Assembly: GCF_905171765.1 (NCBI RefSeq) | Contig: NC_053390.1 | Span: 505,458,301 to 505,522,300, forward strand | Direction of reading: 5' to 3' | DNA from: Bufo bufo | Lineage: Eukaryota > Chordata > Amphibia > Anura > Bufonidae | DNA length: 64,000 nucleotides | Part shown: piece after piece, positions 11,330 to 22,512 of the stretch | Position numbering within the stretch: the stretch's first letter is position 1 | How the letters are laid out: every line of letters starts with the position of its first letter | Notes under the pieces: model-generated | Told to the model about the DNA's origin: nothing | What the model saw: only the letters and a program-made list of their open reading frames with translations | Database searches by the model: none | Translations under genes and position numbers: made by a program

Positions 11330-11815
11330 GGGATGACGTCACTGATGTAATATGCCTCTTATATGTGGAGAGCGGTGATGTCACAGATGTAATATATCAC
11401 CTATATATGGACAGCGGTGATGTCACTGCTGTAATATATTACTTATAAGTGATATATTATATCAGTGACATCACCACTCTCCACACATAAGTAATATATT
11501 ACATCAGTGACATCACTGCTGTCCACATATACCGGTAAGTAATATATTACATCAGTGACATCACCGCTCATCACATATATGTGGAGAGCGGTGATGTCAC
11601 TGATGTAATATATCGCCTATATGTGGACAGCGGTAATGTCACTGATGTAATATATCACTTATATGTGGAGAGCGGTGATGTCACTGATGTAAAATATCAC
11701 TTATATGTGGAGAGCGGTGATGTCACTGATGTAAAATATCACTTATATGTGGAGAGCGGTGATGTCACTGATGTAATATATCATTATATGTGGAGAGTGT
11801 TCATGTCACTGATGC
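11330..11815. repeat. Minisatellite of about 48 bp containing an inverted block
   Basis: The unit GAGAGCGGTGATGTCACTGA plus TGTAATATATCACTTATATG repeats from 11365 to 11810. The stretch about 11450-11575 carries the same unit in the opposite direction (ATATATTACATCAGTGACAT), so the array folds into a large hairpin. Confidence 0.9.
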
Positions 11816-12237
11816 AATACAGCGCTCCAGATGGCGAGCAAAATGGTCGCCAATGTGCCTTAAAATTTGCAGATGGCGACAAGACTTGTCATAGACTACA
11901 GGCCTGAGGTCTATTTGGTAGTGAAATCCCAGCGCAGGCAGGCATGATGATGTCATCACGCCCGCCTGTGCCAGGACGCGGTGAGGTGTGCGCATCTGCG
12001 TTGCACCATCCCTCGCCGTACCAGCAGCTAGTGAGCGCCAGTGAAAGGAAACAGGTGAGTATAAGATTTTCGCTTTTTTTTAAGGTGTGGGAAGGCGGGA
12101 TCCAGGGGGCCCAAGTAAATTCTTGCCCAGGGTCCAATCAATATTAAAGACGGCCCTGTATATAATGTACCTTTTTAACAGGCCAGAGAATAAAATGTAA
12201 TGTAAAATGTAATGCATCATTTTCAATATTTGATAAG

Positions 12238-12505
12238 GTATGCCCCCTTGTTGGCTACGTCTTTTGTGCAGTGCAAACGGAGGTCCTGTCCATAAAATGG
12301 CTGCTGATGGACACAGACACATCACTCAACATCCATTCAAATATACTGCACCTGCCATCTGCACTTGCACTGAAGGGAGTTTATAATGGAGGAGACTGAG
12401 TGATGTGTTTGGTCACATTATCCTCCATCAGCAGCCATCTTATGGACAAGACCTCTACACAGACAGCACAGATGATTTGCCCAACAAGGGGACATGGCTA
12501 AAAAA
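12238..12505. repeat. Foldback MITE-like element
   Basis: Inverted arms: GAGGTCCTGTCCATAAAATG (about 12280) pairs with TATGGACAAGACCTC (about 12442), extended outward by GCCCCCTTGTTGG (12242) against CCAACAAGGGGAC (12481). About 60 bp of arm are recognisable. No coding content; superfamily unknown. Confidence 0.6.
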
Positions 12506-12604
12506 TATAGCAAACGGCACAGAAAATCATCAAAGGCTATATTATAAAGTGCCATATAGTCATCTTTTCTGTCTACAAAACTAGGAGGAGTCATATTTTA
12601 CAGG

Positions 12605-12893
12605 GTGAGCTGTAGTTTTTATTGGTACCATTTTGGGGGCCAATAGCTGGCCGCGTCACTAGGGAGGCTCCTCCCCGTCGCGGCCTGCTATTGGCTGACC
12701 CCGCCCTGGATGTTTTGGTCTGCGCAACAGGGAGATGCAGTGAAGGCTGTGCGCGCATCAGGAGCAACGCTGGTGCCGGGGACCAGAGTAAGTATGACTT
12801 ATCTGAGCGGCCCGGGCATTAGGGGGTCATTATAGGGGTTAGATAACCCTTATGACGTACCAGTATGTCATGTTACGTTGTACAGGGGTTAAT
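12605..12893. mobile_element. Fragment of a TTAA-type non-autonomous transposon
   Basis: ATTGGTACCATTTTGGGG resembles the interior of the 7082-9216 element (ATTGGCACCATTTTGGGG at 8490). The right side has a palindrome-rich end, GACGTACCAGTATGTC followed by GGGGTTAA, like that element's terminus. The left end is not identifiable. Confidence 0.45.
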
Positions 12894-13059
12894 TTTACTA
12901 TTTATAATTGCGGTGGCTGCTATGGTCAAAATTAGGTTTCCCTTTTGTAAAATTTCTCTTTGGAAATCTGACTTTTTTCTTAGGTATTCATTTTGCGCTA
13001 AAAATGACATAACAACCTTACTCTGTGGTTCAGTACAATTGACGGCTCTTTCACATCAG

Positions 13060-13372
13060 TTTTAGTTCTGTTATTCTTCTCCGTTACAGGAGCAGAACAA
13101 TGAAAATAATGTGTTTGGCACATAACTGAAGCAAACGAAGCTGAACAGACCCCACTGACTATAATGGGAGCCGTACGGGAGAACGAACCCGATTTATGAA
13201 TTTACTATGCGAAGTCTCACTAGACTTCGCGAAGTAATAACTTTGGCTCATAGGAGCCAATACCCTCTAATACTGTACGGAGCTCCTGCTCCGTACAGTA
13301 TTGAAACTAAGTTTTATGCGAATTGACTTTTGAAAGTTTTATCCGAAGTCGATTCGTTCATCCCTAATCTCA
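13060..13372. mobile_element. MITE remnants, one with a hAT-like TTCATCCCTA end
   Basis: About 13060-13160 resembles a common MITE segment (CAGTTTTAGTTCTGTTATTC). From 13175 to 13370 the sequence has internal palindromes (ACTGTACGGAGC against GCTCCGTACAGT) and ends GATTCGTTCATCCCTAAT, similar to the terminus of the hAT at 3179 (GCTCATCCCTAG). This may be a deletion derivative of that family. Confidence 0.4.
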
Positions 13373-13679
13373 ACTGCACAACCAAAAGGAAAAATTGTGG
13401 AATTATGGGAATCACAGGATCGATAGACATGTTACTCATATGCAAACAATAAAAAATGGAAAGAAAGGGGTATTAGGCGTATTTCAGGGGTACATTGCGG
13501 CGCAACAATCAGTTGCGCCACAATCTGCGACTTCTTCCCATTCACGCCAGGTCTAAAAAGGTGGCCGTGGCATGGGATGGTTCGGCAGGTCTGTCTCATG
13601 TACTATTTTCTACGCCTGTTCCAGGTGTAGAAAAAGGTCTAAATGTAAGACAGCTCGGTAGATTCTCATTCAAGTTTCA
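13373..13679. other. Unannotated stretch
   Basis: About 300 bp. A short inverted motif (GCGGCGCAACAATC with GTTGCGCCACAATC at 13496-13525) suggests a MITE remnant; no gene is visible. Confidence 0.3.
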
Positions 13680-14639
13680 TCTCCAGAGCCTGCAGCAGAG
13701 CGAGGTGCCTGGTTAGTAGCCTCCATCCATTGTATCGCTGCAAATAGATGCATCTCACCTCCTGCCACCACACTCAGCTTAGATGGATATAGCATAGAGT
13801 ACAGCAGTTGACGTTTCACCTCCACAAACTTCGCCCTTTTGCGTTGAACTTCGGCAGAAAATCCAGGAAAATAGAAACTTTCCTGCCCGTTAATAAGTAA
13901 GTCAGCATGATCCCGCAATTGTTTTAAGATCGGGTCTCTGTCCTTGAAATGTAATAATCTGGTCTTGGAGGGGCCTCTGGTGGGGGTCGACGGAAGGGCA
14001 CTCTGTGAGTTCTCGCAAAAGCAAAAAGACTGGATAAAGTGTCCTTCCCAAACTTTGCAATCAGCCATTGCTCAAAAAACCTTCTGCCTTTTCTGGGATG
14101 CCCAGCATCCGGAGGTTATTTCTCCGTTGTCTATTTTCCAGATCATCAGTTTTGTTCAACAAAAGGACACCTTGACCAGCTACTTTTTTACTGGAGTGAC
14201 TTGATCTTCCAGGCAGCTTACTCTGTCCTTCACTTCTTTGATTCTTTCCTGAGATCTTGTCGTATAAAAGACATGTTTTATTGCAGGTTTCCCATATAAG
14301 TGTTTAGAGACAGGAAAGCACTGCTATAGTGGGTAACCGCCGCATAGACATCTTTAATAGTGGGATCACCTTGCACCAATTATAGCTGAGCAAAGCCTCC
14401 AGCATTACACGTGGCAGCTGTGGCTTGGATCGAAGCACAGCTTATTTCAGGGCTCTCTCCGTACTACGTGCTATTGTTGACCTCCCCAGCCAGGAGACCA
14501 GAGCTAACCATTTGGCGTGAGGGGGGGCATAGGGGCCACTGCAGCAAACTGTTCCATGCGGCACAAGAATATGCTGCTTTGCCTGCACTACAGACCCAGC
14601 CTCCATCCCCTCTCTATCTATCTTGTCTGTGCGGGTCAT
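13680..14639 (-). pseudogene. L1 ORF1p relic (RNA-binding chaperone)
   Basis: The C-terminal domain is clear in the minus frame at 13670-14068: HFKDRDPILKQLRDHADLLI, then FSAEVQRKRAKFVEVKRQLL and YSMLYPSKLSV, the typical L1 ORF1 (Transposase_22) tail. Upstream in another frame, ENRQRRNNLRMLGIPEKAEG (about 14090-14150) is the RRM-like block, preceded by a coiled-coil stretch with stops. A candidate N-terminus, MTRTDKIDREGMEAG, starts at 14639. ORF1p coats L1 RNA as a trimer. At least two frameshifts and stops mark it as dead. Confidence 0.78.
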
Positions 14640-14811
14640 AACAGCTCCTCCACCTCGTCACCGGACTTCAAATCAAGTTACCAAGCCGCAGGGAAAAAAA
14701 TTACGATTAGATGCGGCGGATTCAGGAGGATTTCAGCGGCTGAGTACAGAAGCCACAGGAGTCAGCGTCTCTGCACATAGCCAGCCATGCCATGCCCCCT
14801 GACCTAGCCTG
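13680..14811 (-). mobile_element. L1-type LINE fragment: 5' leader and ORF1, minus strand
   Basis: Minus-strand protein at 13680-14280 matches L1 ORF1, and sequence from about 14300 to 14811 fits its N-terminal part and 5' leader. ORF2 is not found on the lower-coordinate side, so the fragment is truncated soon after ORF1. Its 5' end abuts the 14-bp target duplication of the PLE at 14816. Confidence 0.75.
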
Positions 14812-14815
14812 GTGT

Positions 14816-14829
14816 TTAAATAAGCATGT
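14816..14829. repeat. 14-bp target site duplication of PLE 1 (left copy)
   Basis: TTAAATAAGCATGT here is repeated exactly at 26474-26487, bounding the 11.6-kb nested PLE. Confidence 0.75.
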
Positions 14830-14864
14830 TCGTATAAAGGAGCGGCACTCAATTATTTGAGAAC

Positions 14865-15763
14865 TCTGGGCAGCAGATACAATGGTATTTATTAATCACC
14901 AAAAGGACGCCTCATATGCATAAAATCGCATCAAGTAAAAACATGCAGAATAAAGTCACATCAAATAAAATCACATAAAATAAAAACATACAACTAAATA
15001 GATGGTTAAAGGTTATGGAGGAGGACTATACTCCAGTGCTCTGGTATGAGCCAAAGGATAGCAATCCTCGTGACAATAGGCCTTATATAATGGAATCACA
15101 TTAGATGTTAATGTGGCAGATGTCAGTGATACTAGAGGAACGTTGTGGAATAAAGAGGATAATGGACCTCGTTAATGTCCCAGTAGAAACTGTATGGGAG
15201 ATGGTCCCGTTAACAGACAGTCTCTCTGTATTGGAGTATGTCCGTCTCTTATAGTTTAGTATGTTCCAAGACAAACAATAGACTGGAATAAAGATTGATG
15301 ACATAAAGATTGGTTTGGTACGTTACCACCCCGCTCTAGGATGTCAGCTGCTTTCTTCTCCTACCGCCCGGACCTACTACGGCGTCCCGTGTGGTCTCGC
15401 GGTCGTAGCGCGGCGTCCCACGTGACCTGGCGGCGTCTCACGTGACTGGATGGTATCCACGTGATCGACATAAGCTCCGTCGGAGATGATCAGCTGTGCG
15501 TTTCAAGTATACGCTATGCGTTCCACTTGTGAACTTTAGTCCGGACCTTTATAGACGTCTTTTATGAAGTAGAACTCCAATGAAATAAAATCCATGTGTC
15601 ACCGCTTATGGTATGGGTGCTTACTGAGACACCATGGCCAAACGCGTTTCAGGGTACCTCCCCTTCCTCAGTGGCAGTGTTGGCAAGTGGCAAATTCGAC
15701 ATATTTATACCGTACTTGGTCAGAAAAGGATGATGGGATGGTATTTCCTAAACTCTGGCATGG
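14865..15763 (-). repeat. PLE 1 left terminal arm (outer part), inverted copy
   Basis: This is the reverse complement of about 25490-26372: for example TGGTATTTATTAATCACCAA at 14883 matches the complement of the sequence ending near 26357. The arm resumes at 21064 after the gypsy insertion. Divergence between arms is low (scattered single changes). Confidence 0.9.
15641..15671 (-). ncRNA. Hammerhead ribozyme core, PLE 1 left arm
   Basis: Minus strand reads CTGAGGA, a 4-bp stem II (AGGG with CCCT, six-base loop), GAAA, then CGCGTT. These fit the hammerhead consensus CUGANGA - stem II - GAAA with a very short helix III and cleavage site GUU. Flanks give CCA/TGG plus a further CAC/GTG-type helix I, weaker here because the arm differs (GGCCATGGTGTCTCA). 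Minimal hammerheads of this form are known in PLE repeats and are thought to act mainly as dimers. Confidence 0.65.
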
Positions 15764-16292
15764 TGTCACGGAAGGTGTACAGCAAACTAGAAGACACAAA
15801 AGGAAGATCCGACTGACTGGATCCAAAACTAAGGAACAAAGGGATAGCCCTGCAACAGACCTGGCTCTCTCCCTAACTGCTCAGCCTATGCAAAATTCTC
15901 AATGGTAGAAGATCGCATATCCTCGTACCTCGACTGTCTAACCCCTGAACACCCTATAATAGTGAGGGGACACGACCACCGGCTCCCTACACTTGATACG
16001 GAGGGAGTCAGGGTCACCTGGGATCCGGCAAACAGGAAAATACAAATGAATGAACAAAACTTATCTGTAGAAGACTCAGTAGTAGCATCCAGCATGCATA
16101 CACTCCAGGAAGTTGTATAAACCGCAAAGTGATGCAGTATGGGAAGGGATTTAAAGGGATGCAATCAGTGCAACTACATGACAGCTGAGAGAGGCTAACG
16201 AGATGAGGAAACTAAAGCAAAACAAAAAGAAACCTCAAGTGGGAGGTTCTGAAGAATGTCTGTCAGAGCTTCTCAGATGTCTGGTGGTGACA
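15764..16292 (-). repeat. 3' LTR of gypsy A
   Basis: Runs TGTCACGGAAGG to GGTGGTGACA on the plus strand. In the element's orientation it is preceded by the purine tract CTTAGAAGGAGGGGTAC (plus 16293-16309), the primer for plus-strand DNA. Its copy is at 20529-21058. Confidence 0.95.
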
Positions 16293-18556
16293 GTACCCCT
16301 CCTTCTAAGAGTGGACTCCGGACACTCAGAGCCCACCTTCTCAGGATGGGACCTATGAAAAGCCCTGATGAGACGAGTGGCCTTAATGTCCGTCACTGGG
16401 ACCCACATCCTCTCCTCAGGACCATAACCCTCCCAATGAACGAGGTACTGGAGAGAACCGCGGACAAGACGAGAATCCACAATCCTAGAGACCTGAAATT
16501 CAAGATTACCATCAACCACAATCGGAGGAGGAGGCAAAGACGAGGGTACAATGGGTTGGACATAAGGTTTTAATAAGGACTTATGAAAAACATTATGGAT
16601 CTTCCAAGTCTGAGGAAGATCAAGACGGTAGGCAACAGGATTGATGACGGACAAGATTTTGTAAGGCCCAATAAACTTAGGACCCAACTTCCAGGAGGGA
16701 ACCTTCAATTTGATATTCTTAGTAGACAACCACACCAGATCACCAACATTCAGGTCCGGACCAGGCACACGTCTCTTATCCGCCACACGCTTATATCTCT
16801 CACTCATGCTCTTTAGATTATCCTGAATCTTTTGCCAAAAAGATGACAAAGACGAGGAGAATCTGTCCTCATCAGGTAAACCAGAAGACCCCTCTCCAGA
16901 GAATGTCCCAAACTGCGGATGAAACCCATATGCACCAAAAAATGGTGACTTATCAGAGGACTCCTGACGACGGTTATTTAAAGCAAACTCAGCAAGGGAC
17001 AAAAAAGAACACCAATCCTCCTGATTCTCCGCCACAAAACAGCGCAGATATGTCTCCAGATTCCGATTGACGCGCTCTGTCTGGCCATTCGACTGCGGGT
17101 GGAAAGCAGAAGAGAATGACAACCGAACCCCCAAGCGAGAACAGAAAGCCTTCCAGAATCTGGAAACAAACTGCGTGCCCCTATCAGAGACTATGTCTGA
17201 AGGAATACCATGCAATTTGACAATGTGATCAATAAATGCCTGCGCCAGCGTCTTAGCATTGGGCAAGCCAGGAAAAGGAATGAAATGTACCATTTTGCTA
17301 AAACGGTCCACCACCACCAGAATCACAGTCTTCCCCGAGGAACGAGGCAGGTCCGTAATGAAGTCCATGGAGAGATGTGTCCAAGGACGGGAAGGAATGG
17401 GTAACGGAAGAAGAGGACCTGATGGCCGTGAATGAGGGACTTTGGCACGAGCGCAGGTCTCACAGGCTGCCACAAAACCCTCAACCAACTTACGAAGCGC
17501 CGGCCACCAGAATTTCCGAGCGATGAGATCCACTGTGGCTCTTGCCCCCGGGTGCCCAGCAAGAACAGTATCGTGGTGCTCCTTAAAAATCTTGTGTCTT
17601 AAAGCGAGAGGCACAAACAACCTCCCAGGAGGACAAAGATCCGGAGCCTCTGACTGGGCTACCTGAACCTCTGCCTCCAATTCAGAATAAAGAGCAGAGA
17701 CCACCACACCTTCAGCCAAAATGGGACCCGGGTTTTCAAAATTCCCACCTCCCGGAAAACAACGTGACAGGGCATCCGCCTTCACATTCTTAACCCCAGG
17801 ACGGAAGGTGACAACAAAATTAAACCTTGAAAAGAACAAAGACCATCTGGCCTGTCTCGGGTTCAGACGCTTGGCTGACTCCAAGTAGGCCAGATTCTTA
17901 TGGTCAGTAAACGCGGTAATAGGGTGTCTGGCTCCCTCTAGCCAATGGCGCCATTCCTCAAAAGCTAACTTGATGGCCAACAACTCCCTATCTCCCACAT
18001 CGTAATTTCTCTCTGCGGTGGAGAGTTTCTTCGAGAAAAAGGCATACGGTCGCCATTTGGCAGGAGAGGAACCCTGAGACAAGACCGCACCCACACCCAC
18101 CTCAGAAGCATCAACCTCAACTATGAAGGGTAGAGAGATATCAGGTTGTACCAAGATGGGAGCGGAAGCAAAACTCTCCTTAATATTAGAAAAGGCCTTA
18201 CGCGCCTCTACCGACCAGGAGGAAAAATCTACCCCCTTTCTAGTCATATCAGTGAGTGGTTTAACAACAGAGGAATAATTCAAAATAAACTTCCTGTAAT
18301 AATTGGCAAAACCCAGAAAACGCATCAGCGTCTTCTGATTCTCAGGAAGTTCCCACTCAAGCACAGCACGGACCTTCTCGGGGTCCATGCGAAAACCAGA
18401 AGCGGAGAGAAGAAACCCCAGAAATTGAATTTCTGGAACCGCAAACACACATTTTTCCAGTTTAGCGTACAATTTATTCTCCCGCAGGATGAGCAAGACC
18501 TGACGTAAATGTTCCTTATGAGTTTTGAAATCAGGAGAAAAAAATCTAAATGTCAT
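16235..18556 (-). pseudogene. Gypsy A pol, 3' part: RT thumb, RNase H, integrase, chromodomain
   Basis: An open minus frame of 773 codons. It starts just after the broken YLDD box with FSPDFKTHKEHLRQVLLI, then RT thumb/connection (ASGFRMDPEKV), RNase H (TAERNYDVGDRELLAIK, DHKNLAYLESAKRLNPRQAR, KADALSRCF), integrase (GHPGARATVDLIARKFWWP, MDFITDLPRSSGKTVILVVV, HGIPSDIVSDRGTQF, AFHPQSNGQTERVN) and a C-terminal chromodomain (EFQVSRIVDSRLVRG, GYGPEERMWVP). The frame runs a few bases into the 3' LTR. These parts degrade the RNA template, integrate the cDNA and target chromatin. The frame is intact here but is separated from the RT palm by an indel in the YLDDI-LIFS stretch near 18550, so the polyprotein cannot be made in one piece. 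Confidence 0.9.
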
Positions 18557-19500
18557 CTAGATACACTAATACAAATTTCCCCATTAAATGATAAAAAATG
18601 CTGTTCACAAAATGCTGAAAGACGGCTGGAGCATTCATCAAACCAAAAGGCATAACCAAATTCTCAAAATGGCCCTCAGGGGTATTGAAGGCCGTCTTCC
18701 ATTCGTCTCCTTCTCTGACCCTGACCAGGTTGTATGCCCCTCTTAGATCCAATTTGGAAAAAACTTTAGCCCCCACAATCTGGTTAAACAGGTCCGGGAT
18801 TAGAGGAAGCGGATAAGGGTCACGAATTGTGATACTGTTCAGCTCCCTGAAATCCAGACATGGTCTTAAAGAACCATCTTTTTTCTTAACAAAGAAAAAA
18901 CCAGCGGCAACAGGTGACTTCGAGGGTCGTATGTGTCCCTTTCTCAGACTCTCAGAGATATAAGCACGCATAGCGACCCTTTCAGGTTGGGAGAGATTGT
19001 ATAAACGAGATTTAGGCAGCTTGGCGCCTGGGGTGAGATTAATAGGGCAATCGTACTCCCTGTGAGGGGGCAATTCCTGAACACCACTCTCAGAGAACAT
19101 ATCCGAAAATTCAGAGAGAAAAGATGGTACAGTCTTAGTAGAAACCACTGAAACAGATGTCGTGAGACAATTCTCTCTGCAAAAGTCACTCCAACCATTT
19201 ATTTGCCTCGCTTGCCAATCAATGGTGGGGTTATGTTTAGTGAGCCAGGGTAGCCCCAACACTAGAGGAGTAGGCAACCCGTTTAGGACGAAACATGACA
19301 CATCCTCAACATGAGTATCACTCACAATCAAACGGATATTGTGAACTATGCCCTTTAACGATTTCTGAGAAAGTGGAACGGAATCAATAGCAAAAACAGG
19401 TATATCCTTTCCCAAAGTGCATACCTGGAAACCATGAGTTATAGCAAATTGATTATCAATAAGATTGACAGCTGCTCCACTATCTACAAAAAATATTCTT
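18546..19500 (-). pseudogene. Gypsy A pol, 5' part: protease and RT fingers/palm
   Basis: Protease is marked by [12 protein letters not shown] near 19440-19492, in the same frame as the stretch 19415-18546 (289 codons). RT shows [57 protein letters not shown] and FVLVYLDDI, where the frame ends. Two breaks are visible: a one-base slip near 19490 in a T-run (NIF to FVDSG) and the indel at the YLDD box. Some gypsy elements use programmed frameshifts between gag and pol, but the break inside the RT active site must be a mutation. Confidence 0.88.
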
Positions 19501-19505
19501 GCTCT

Positions 19506-20501
19506 CTAGCGCCACCCTGGCAGGTAGGACAAAACGGGAACTACAAGCAAACGGAAAACCTTCAATTTCCGCATCAACCTTGCCAATAGTAACAGATGGA
19601 ACGTTTTTAGAGGATTTTTTTTTTTTTTGTTTTTTTTATTACTCTCAAAAAACTGCCTGAATCTCCTAGAGGGACAAACATTTGCCAAATGATTTATACC
19701 TCCACAACAGAAACAAACCTTCCTATGAGAGCTGAATCCTCTATTGTCAGAGGCAAGCAAACCCAGCTGCATGGGCTCCTGCTCAGAGGGGATTGAGAGA
19801 GACTGAGACCCCTGTGCACTGAATGAGACCGCCGCACTGTCCTTGGACTGAGTATGACAGGAAGGAGTGATCTCTCCTCTCTCTCTAAGACGCCTGTCAA
19901 TACGAACGGCCCGAGACATGACAGATTCCAAAGAGGTAGGTCTCTCATGAAAGGCAAATGCATCTTTCAATCCCTCTGAAAGACCATGGCAAAATTGACT
20001 TCGGAGTGCAGCATCATTCCAACCAGTATCAGCTGCCCATCTCCGAAATTCTGAACAGTATATCTCTGCAGACTGTTTACCCTGGCATAAAAGACGCAAT
20101 CTAGACTCAGCCAGAGCAATACAATCCGGATCATCATATATCTGACCCAGGGCTAAAAAAAATTCATCCACTGAACAGAGGGGCCGTGCCCCCACCGGCA
20201 GCGAAAAGGCCAAGGACTGAGCGTTATCTCTGAGCAGCAAGATGATGATCCCCACCCTCTGCTCCTCATCACCAGAGGAATGGGGAAGTAGGCGAAAATG
20301 GAGTTTGCAAGCCTCTCTAAAACGAACAAAATTCTCACTACCCCCGGAGAACGTATCCGGGAGCGAGATCTTAGGCTCAGAACAAACTCCATGAACGCAA
20401 GCTGAACCGGTCACCTGAAACTGCAAAACAGTTTTACGGAGATCTGCTACCTCCAATGAAAGACCCTGCATGTGTTCAGTCAAAAGTGAAACCGGATCCA
20501 T
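19506..20501 (-). pseudogene. Gypsy A gag
   Basis: ATG at 20501 begins MDPVSLLTEHMQGLSLEVAD, 331 codons. A coiled N-terminus is followed by the capsid-like region (SLPDTFSGGSENFVRFREAC ... LLPHSSGDEEQRVGIII) and a zinc knuckle CFCCGGINHLANVC at about 19690-19735 (C-x2-C-x4-H-x4-C). The tail after FFESNKKNKKKK is probably out of frame because of slippage in the long T-run at 19612-19640. Gag forms the particle; the start is only about 28 bp inside the 5' LTR, usual for this family. Confidence 0.85.
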
Positions 20502-20528
20502 GCTTGAAACGGTTTTGGCGGTTTATAA

Positions 20529-21058
20529 TGTCACGGAAGGTGTACAGCAAACTAGAAGACACAAAAGGAAGATCCGACTGACTAGATCCAAAACTAAGGA
20601 ACCAAAAGGGATAGCCCTGCAACAGACCTGGCTCTCTCCCTAACTGCTCAGCCTATGCAAAATTCTCAATGGTAGAAGATCGCATATCCTCGTACCTCGA
20701 CTGTCTAACCCCTGAACACCCTATAATAGTGAGGGGACATGACCACCGGCTCCCTACACTTGATACGGAGGGAGTCAGGGTCACCTGGGATCCGGCAAAC
20801 AGGAAAATACAAATGAATGAACAAAACTTATCTGTAGAAGACTCAGTAGTAGCATCCAGCATGCATACACTCCAGGAAGTTGTATAAACCGCAAAGTGAT
20901 GCAGTATGGGAAGGGATTTAAAGGGATGTAATCAGTGCAACTACATGACAGCTGAGAGAGGCTAACGAGATGAGGAAACTAAAGCAAAACAAAAGAAACC
21001 TCAAGTGGGAGGTTCTGAAGAACGTCTGTCAGAGCTTCTCAGATGTCTGGTGGTGACA
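20529..21058 (-). repeat. 5' LTR of gypsy A
   Basis: Second copy of the 15764-16292 LTR, with TG...CA ends in both strands. Differences include G/A at the GACTGACTGG site, an AC/ACC-AA indel after AAGGAAC, and C/T changes near 20740 and 20929. Confidence 0.95.
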
Positions 21059-21063
21059 CATGG

Positions 21064-21350
21064 AGTGGTTACCGCCATATGTGGGTTACTGTTATGTCAG
21101 TAGTACATATTCCATATAGTCATTGAAATCCCCATGATAATAAGGCCAATATGCCCCTACATATAACCATGATTAAAATACATGCAAAATAATGTACATA
21201 ATAGTACACTTAAAATGCCTATGAATATAGTCCCTAAGAATAAATAGATATTTGAAATCAAACATAGACTCAACGTTCAATATAGGATAGAAACTGAATA
21301 AAAATTGGATAAAAATTGGGAACCTGGCTCGTGATACCGCAATTTAGATA
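21064..21350 (-). repeat. PLE 1 left terminal arm (inner part)
   Basis: Continues the arm interrupted at 15763. It is the reverse complement of 25193-25470, through GGGAACCTGGCTCGTGA at about 21318, which mirrors TCACGAGCCAGGTTCCC at 25196. Confidence 0.9.
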
Positions 21351-21367
21351 CTTTAGAAAGGGAGATT

Positions 21368-22512
21368 ATGCAAAAGAAAATGAAGAAATTCAAAAGTGTA
21401 GACAGACAAAATGAGGATACAAGAGATAAACAAAGACATGTAATAGAAGAGACAGAGAGGAATCATAATCCAAACAAACGACACCATAAAAATGATATTC
21501 CAACAGCAAACAGATATGAGGCCTTATCATCACCCGTTTTTTTAGATTCCACTCCCCCTCACCACAAAGTAAGAACGAGAAGATCACAAACTCCAACCCC
21601 GACTCTCACAACAAGACACACGAGGATTCAACCACAGAGAAATCAACCCCAACAACACGATTACAATTTAAGACACTGTTACACAGATCACGAGAGCAAA
21701 CACACAAGGTATGTCAAGAACAGATATCACTCACAGAAGCACAAATGTCCCTTTTAAACAAAGGCCTTAAATTTGCTCCAACTAAAAATTGGACAAATTC
21801 TCCACTATGTCTCAAAAAATATTTTAAAAAAAATCCTATCTGTCCCAATAATGTGGAAGTAAAAGAAATAGAGAAATATCCACATACTACCCTGAGAGCA
21901 AAATCTAGAAAGTATCCCAAACAAGAAACAGGGGAACATTTAGCAACATTCAAAAAGAATGTAGAAAGAGAAATAAGACTCTTAAAAAATGGTAGAATTC
22001 GAGACTAAAGAAATTGAGGCTATCAAGGAACTACAACAGACACACGATATTACGATATGCCCAGCAGATAAGGGTGGGGCTGTTGTAGTAATGGATACTG
22101 AACTGTATAGAAATGAATGTCTAAGACAGCAGAATGAAACAACAACAGATCCCACAGAAAACTATTACAAAGAACTTATAAGTCTGTGTAATGTGGGGTT
22201 AAAAGAAGGATTTATGGTAGACAGCAAGGTTAAATTCATCTTGGGGACACAAAGGAGAATACCAGCCTTCTATTGTGTCCCAAAGATCCATAAAACTTTG
22301 AGGTCCCCACCTGGAAGACCGATTGTCTCAGGGATGGAATGTATCTCTTCTAATTTATCAAAAAATATTTACCAATGGTTACAACCACTGGTCAAGGAGA
22401 CTCCATCTTATATTAAAGATACAACTGAGATAATACAGGTCTTGGAAACATTAAAGTGGGAGGACCATTACATTATGGGCACCATGGATGTTAGCTCACT
22501 GTATACAGTGAT
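21368..22512 (+). pseudogene. PLE 1 protein, N-terminal part and start of reverse transcriptase
   Basis: A Lys/Asn/His-rich basic leader (21368-21730) passes, after a frameshift near 21735, into LLNKGLKFAPTKNW (about 21758), a conserved PLE entry motif. A second slip near 21990 leads to the RT: ICPADKGGAVVVMD, PAFYCVPKIHKTLRSPPGRP and IVSGMECISSNLSKNIYQWL, then motif A start TMDVSSLYTVI at 22482-22512. There the solo LTR interrupts it. PLE RT copies the element RNA at a nicked target. Frameshifts show it is no longer coding. Confidence 0.85.

Larger units (their letters stand above)
9433..12158. mobile_element. hAT-type non-autonomous transposon with perfect 8-bp target duplication
   Basis: The element begins CAGGGCCGTCTTTA at 9433 and ends with the exact complement of those 14 bases at 12158. 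It is flanked by identical TATATAAT at 9425-9432 and 12159-12166. An 8-bp duplication and CAGGG termini are standard for hAT transposons. The 2,726-bp interior has no transposase; it is filled with minisatellites (9822-10052, 10148-10992, 11330-11815). Internal GCCGGCCCTG motifs at about 9558 and 11302 resemble the termini and may mark a nested relative. Confidence 0.9.
15764..21058 (-). mobile_element. Full-length Ty3/gypsy retrotransposon A, minus strand, with TSD CATGG
   Basis: Two near-identical LTRs (15764-16292 and 20529-21058) bound gag, protease, RT, RNase H, integrase and chromodomain on the minus strand. CATGG flanks both ends (15759-15763 and 21059-21063), and the intact site is preserved in the right PLE arm (CTCCATGCCAGAG near 25465). 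LTRs differ by about five substitutions and a few small indels in 529 bp by eye, so it is young, yet frameshifts break pol. Confidence 0.95.

Noticed and set aside
15902..20887. Identical 72-residue plus-strand frames at 15902 and 20669
   Set aside because: They lie in the two LTRs of gypsy A and are merely duplicated non-coding sequence.
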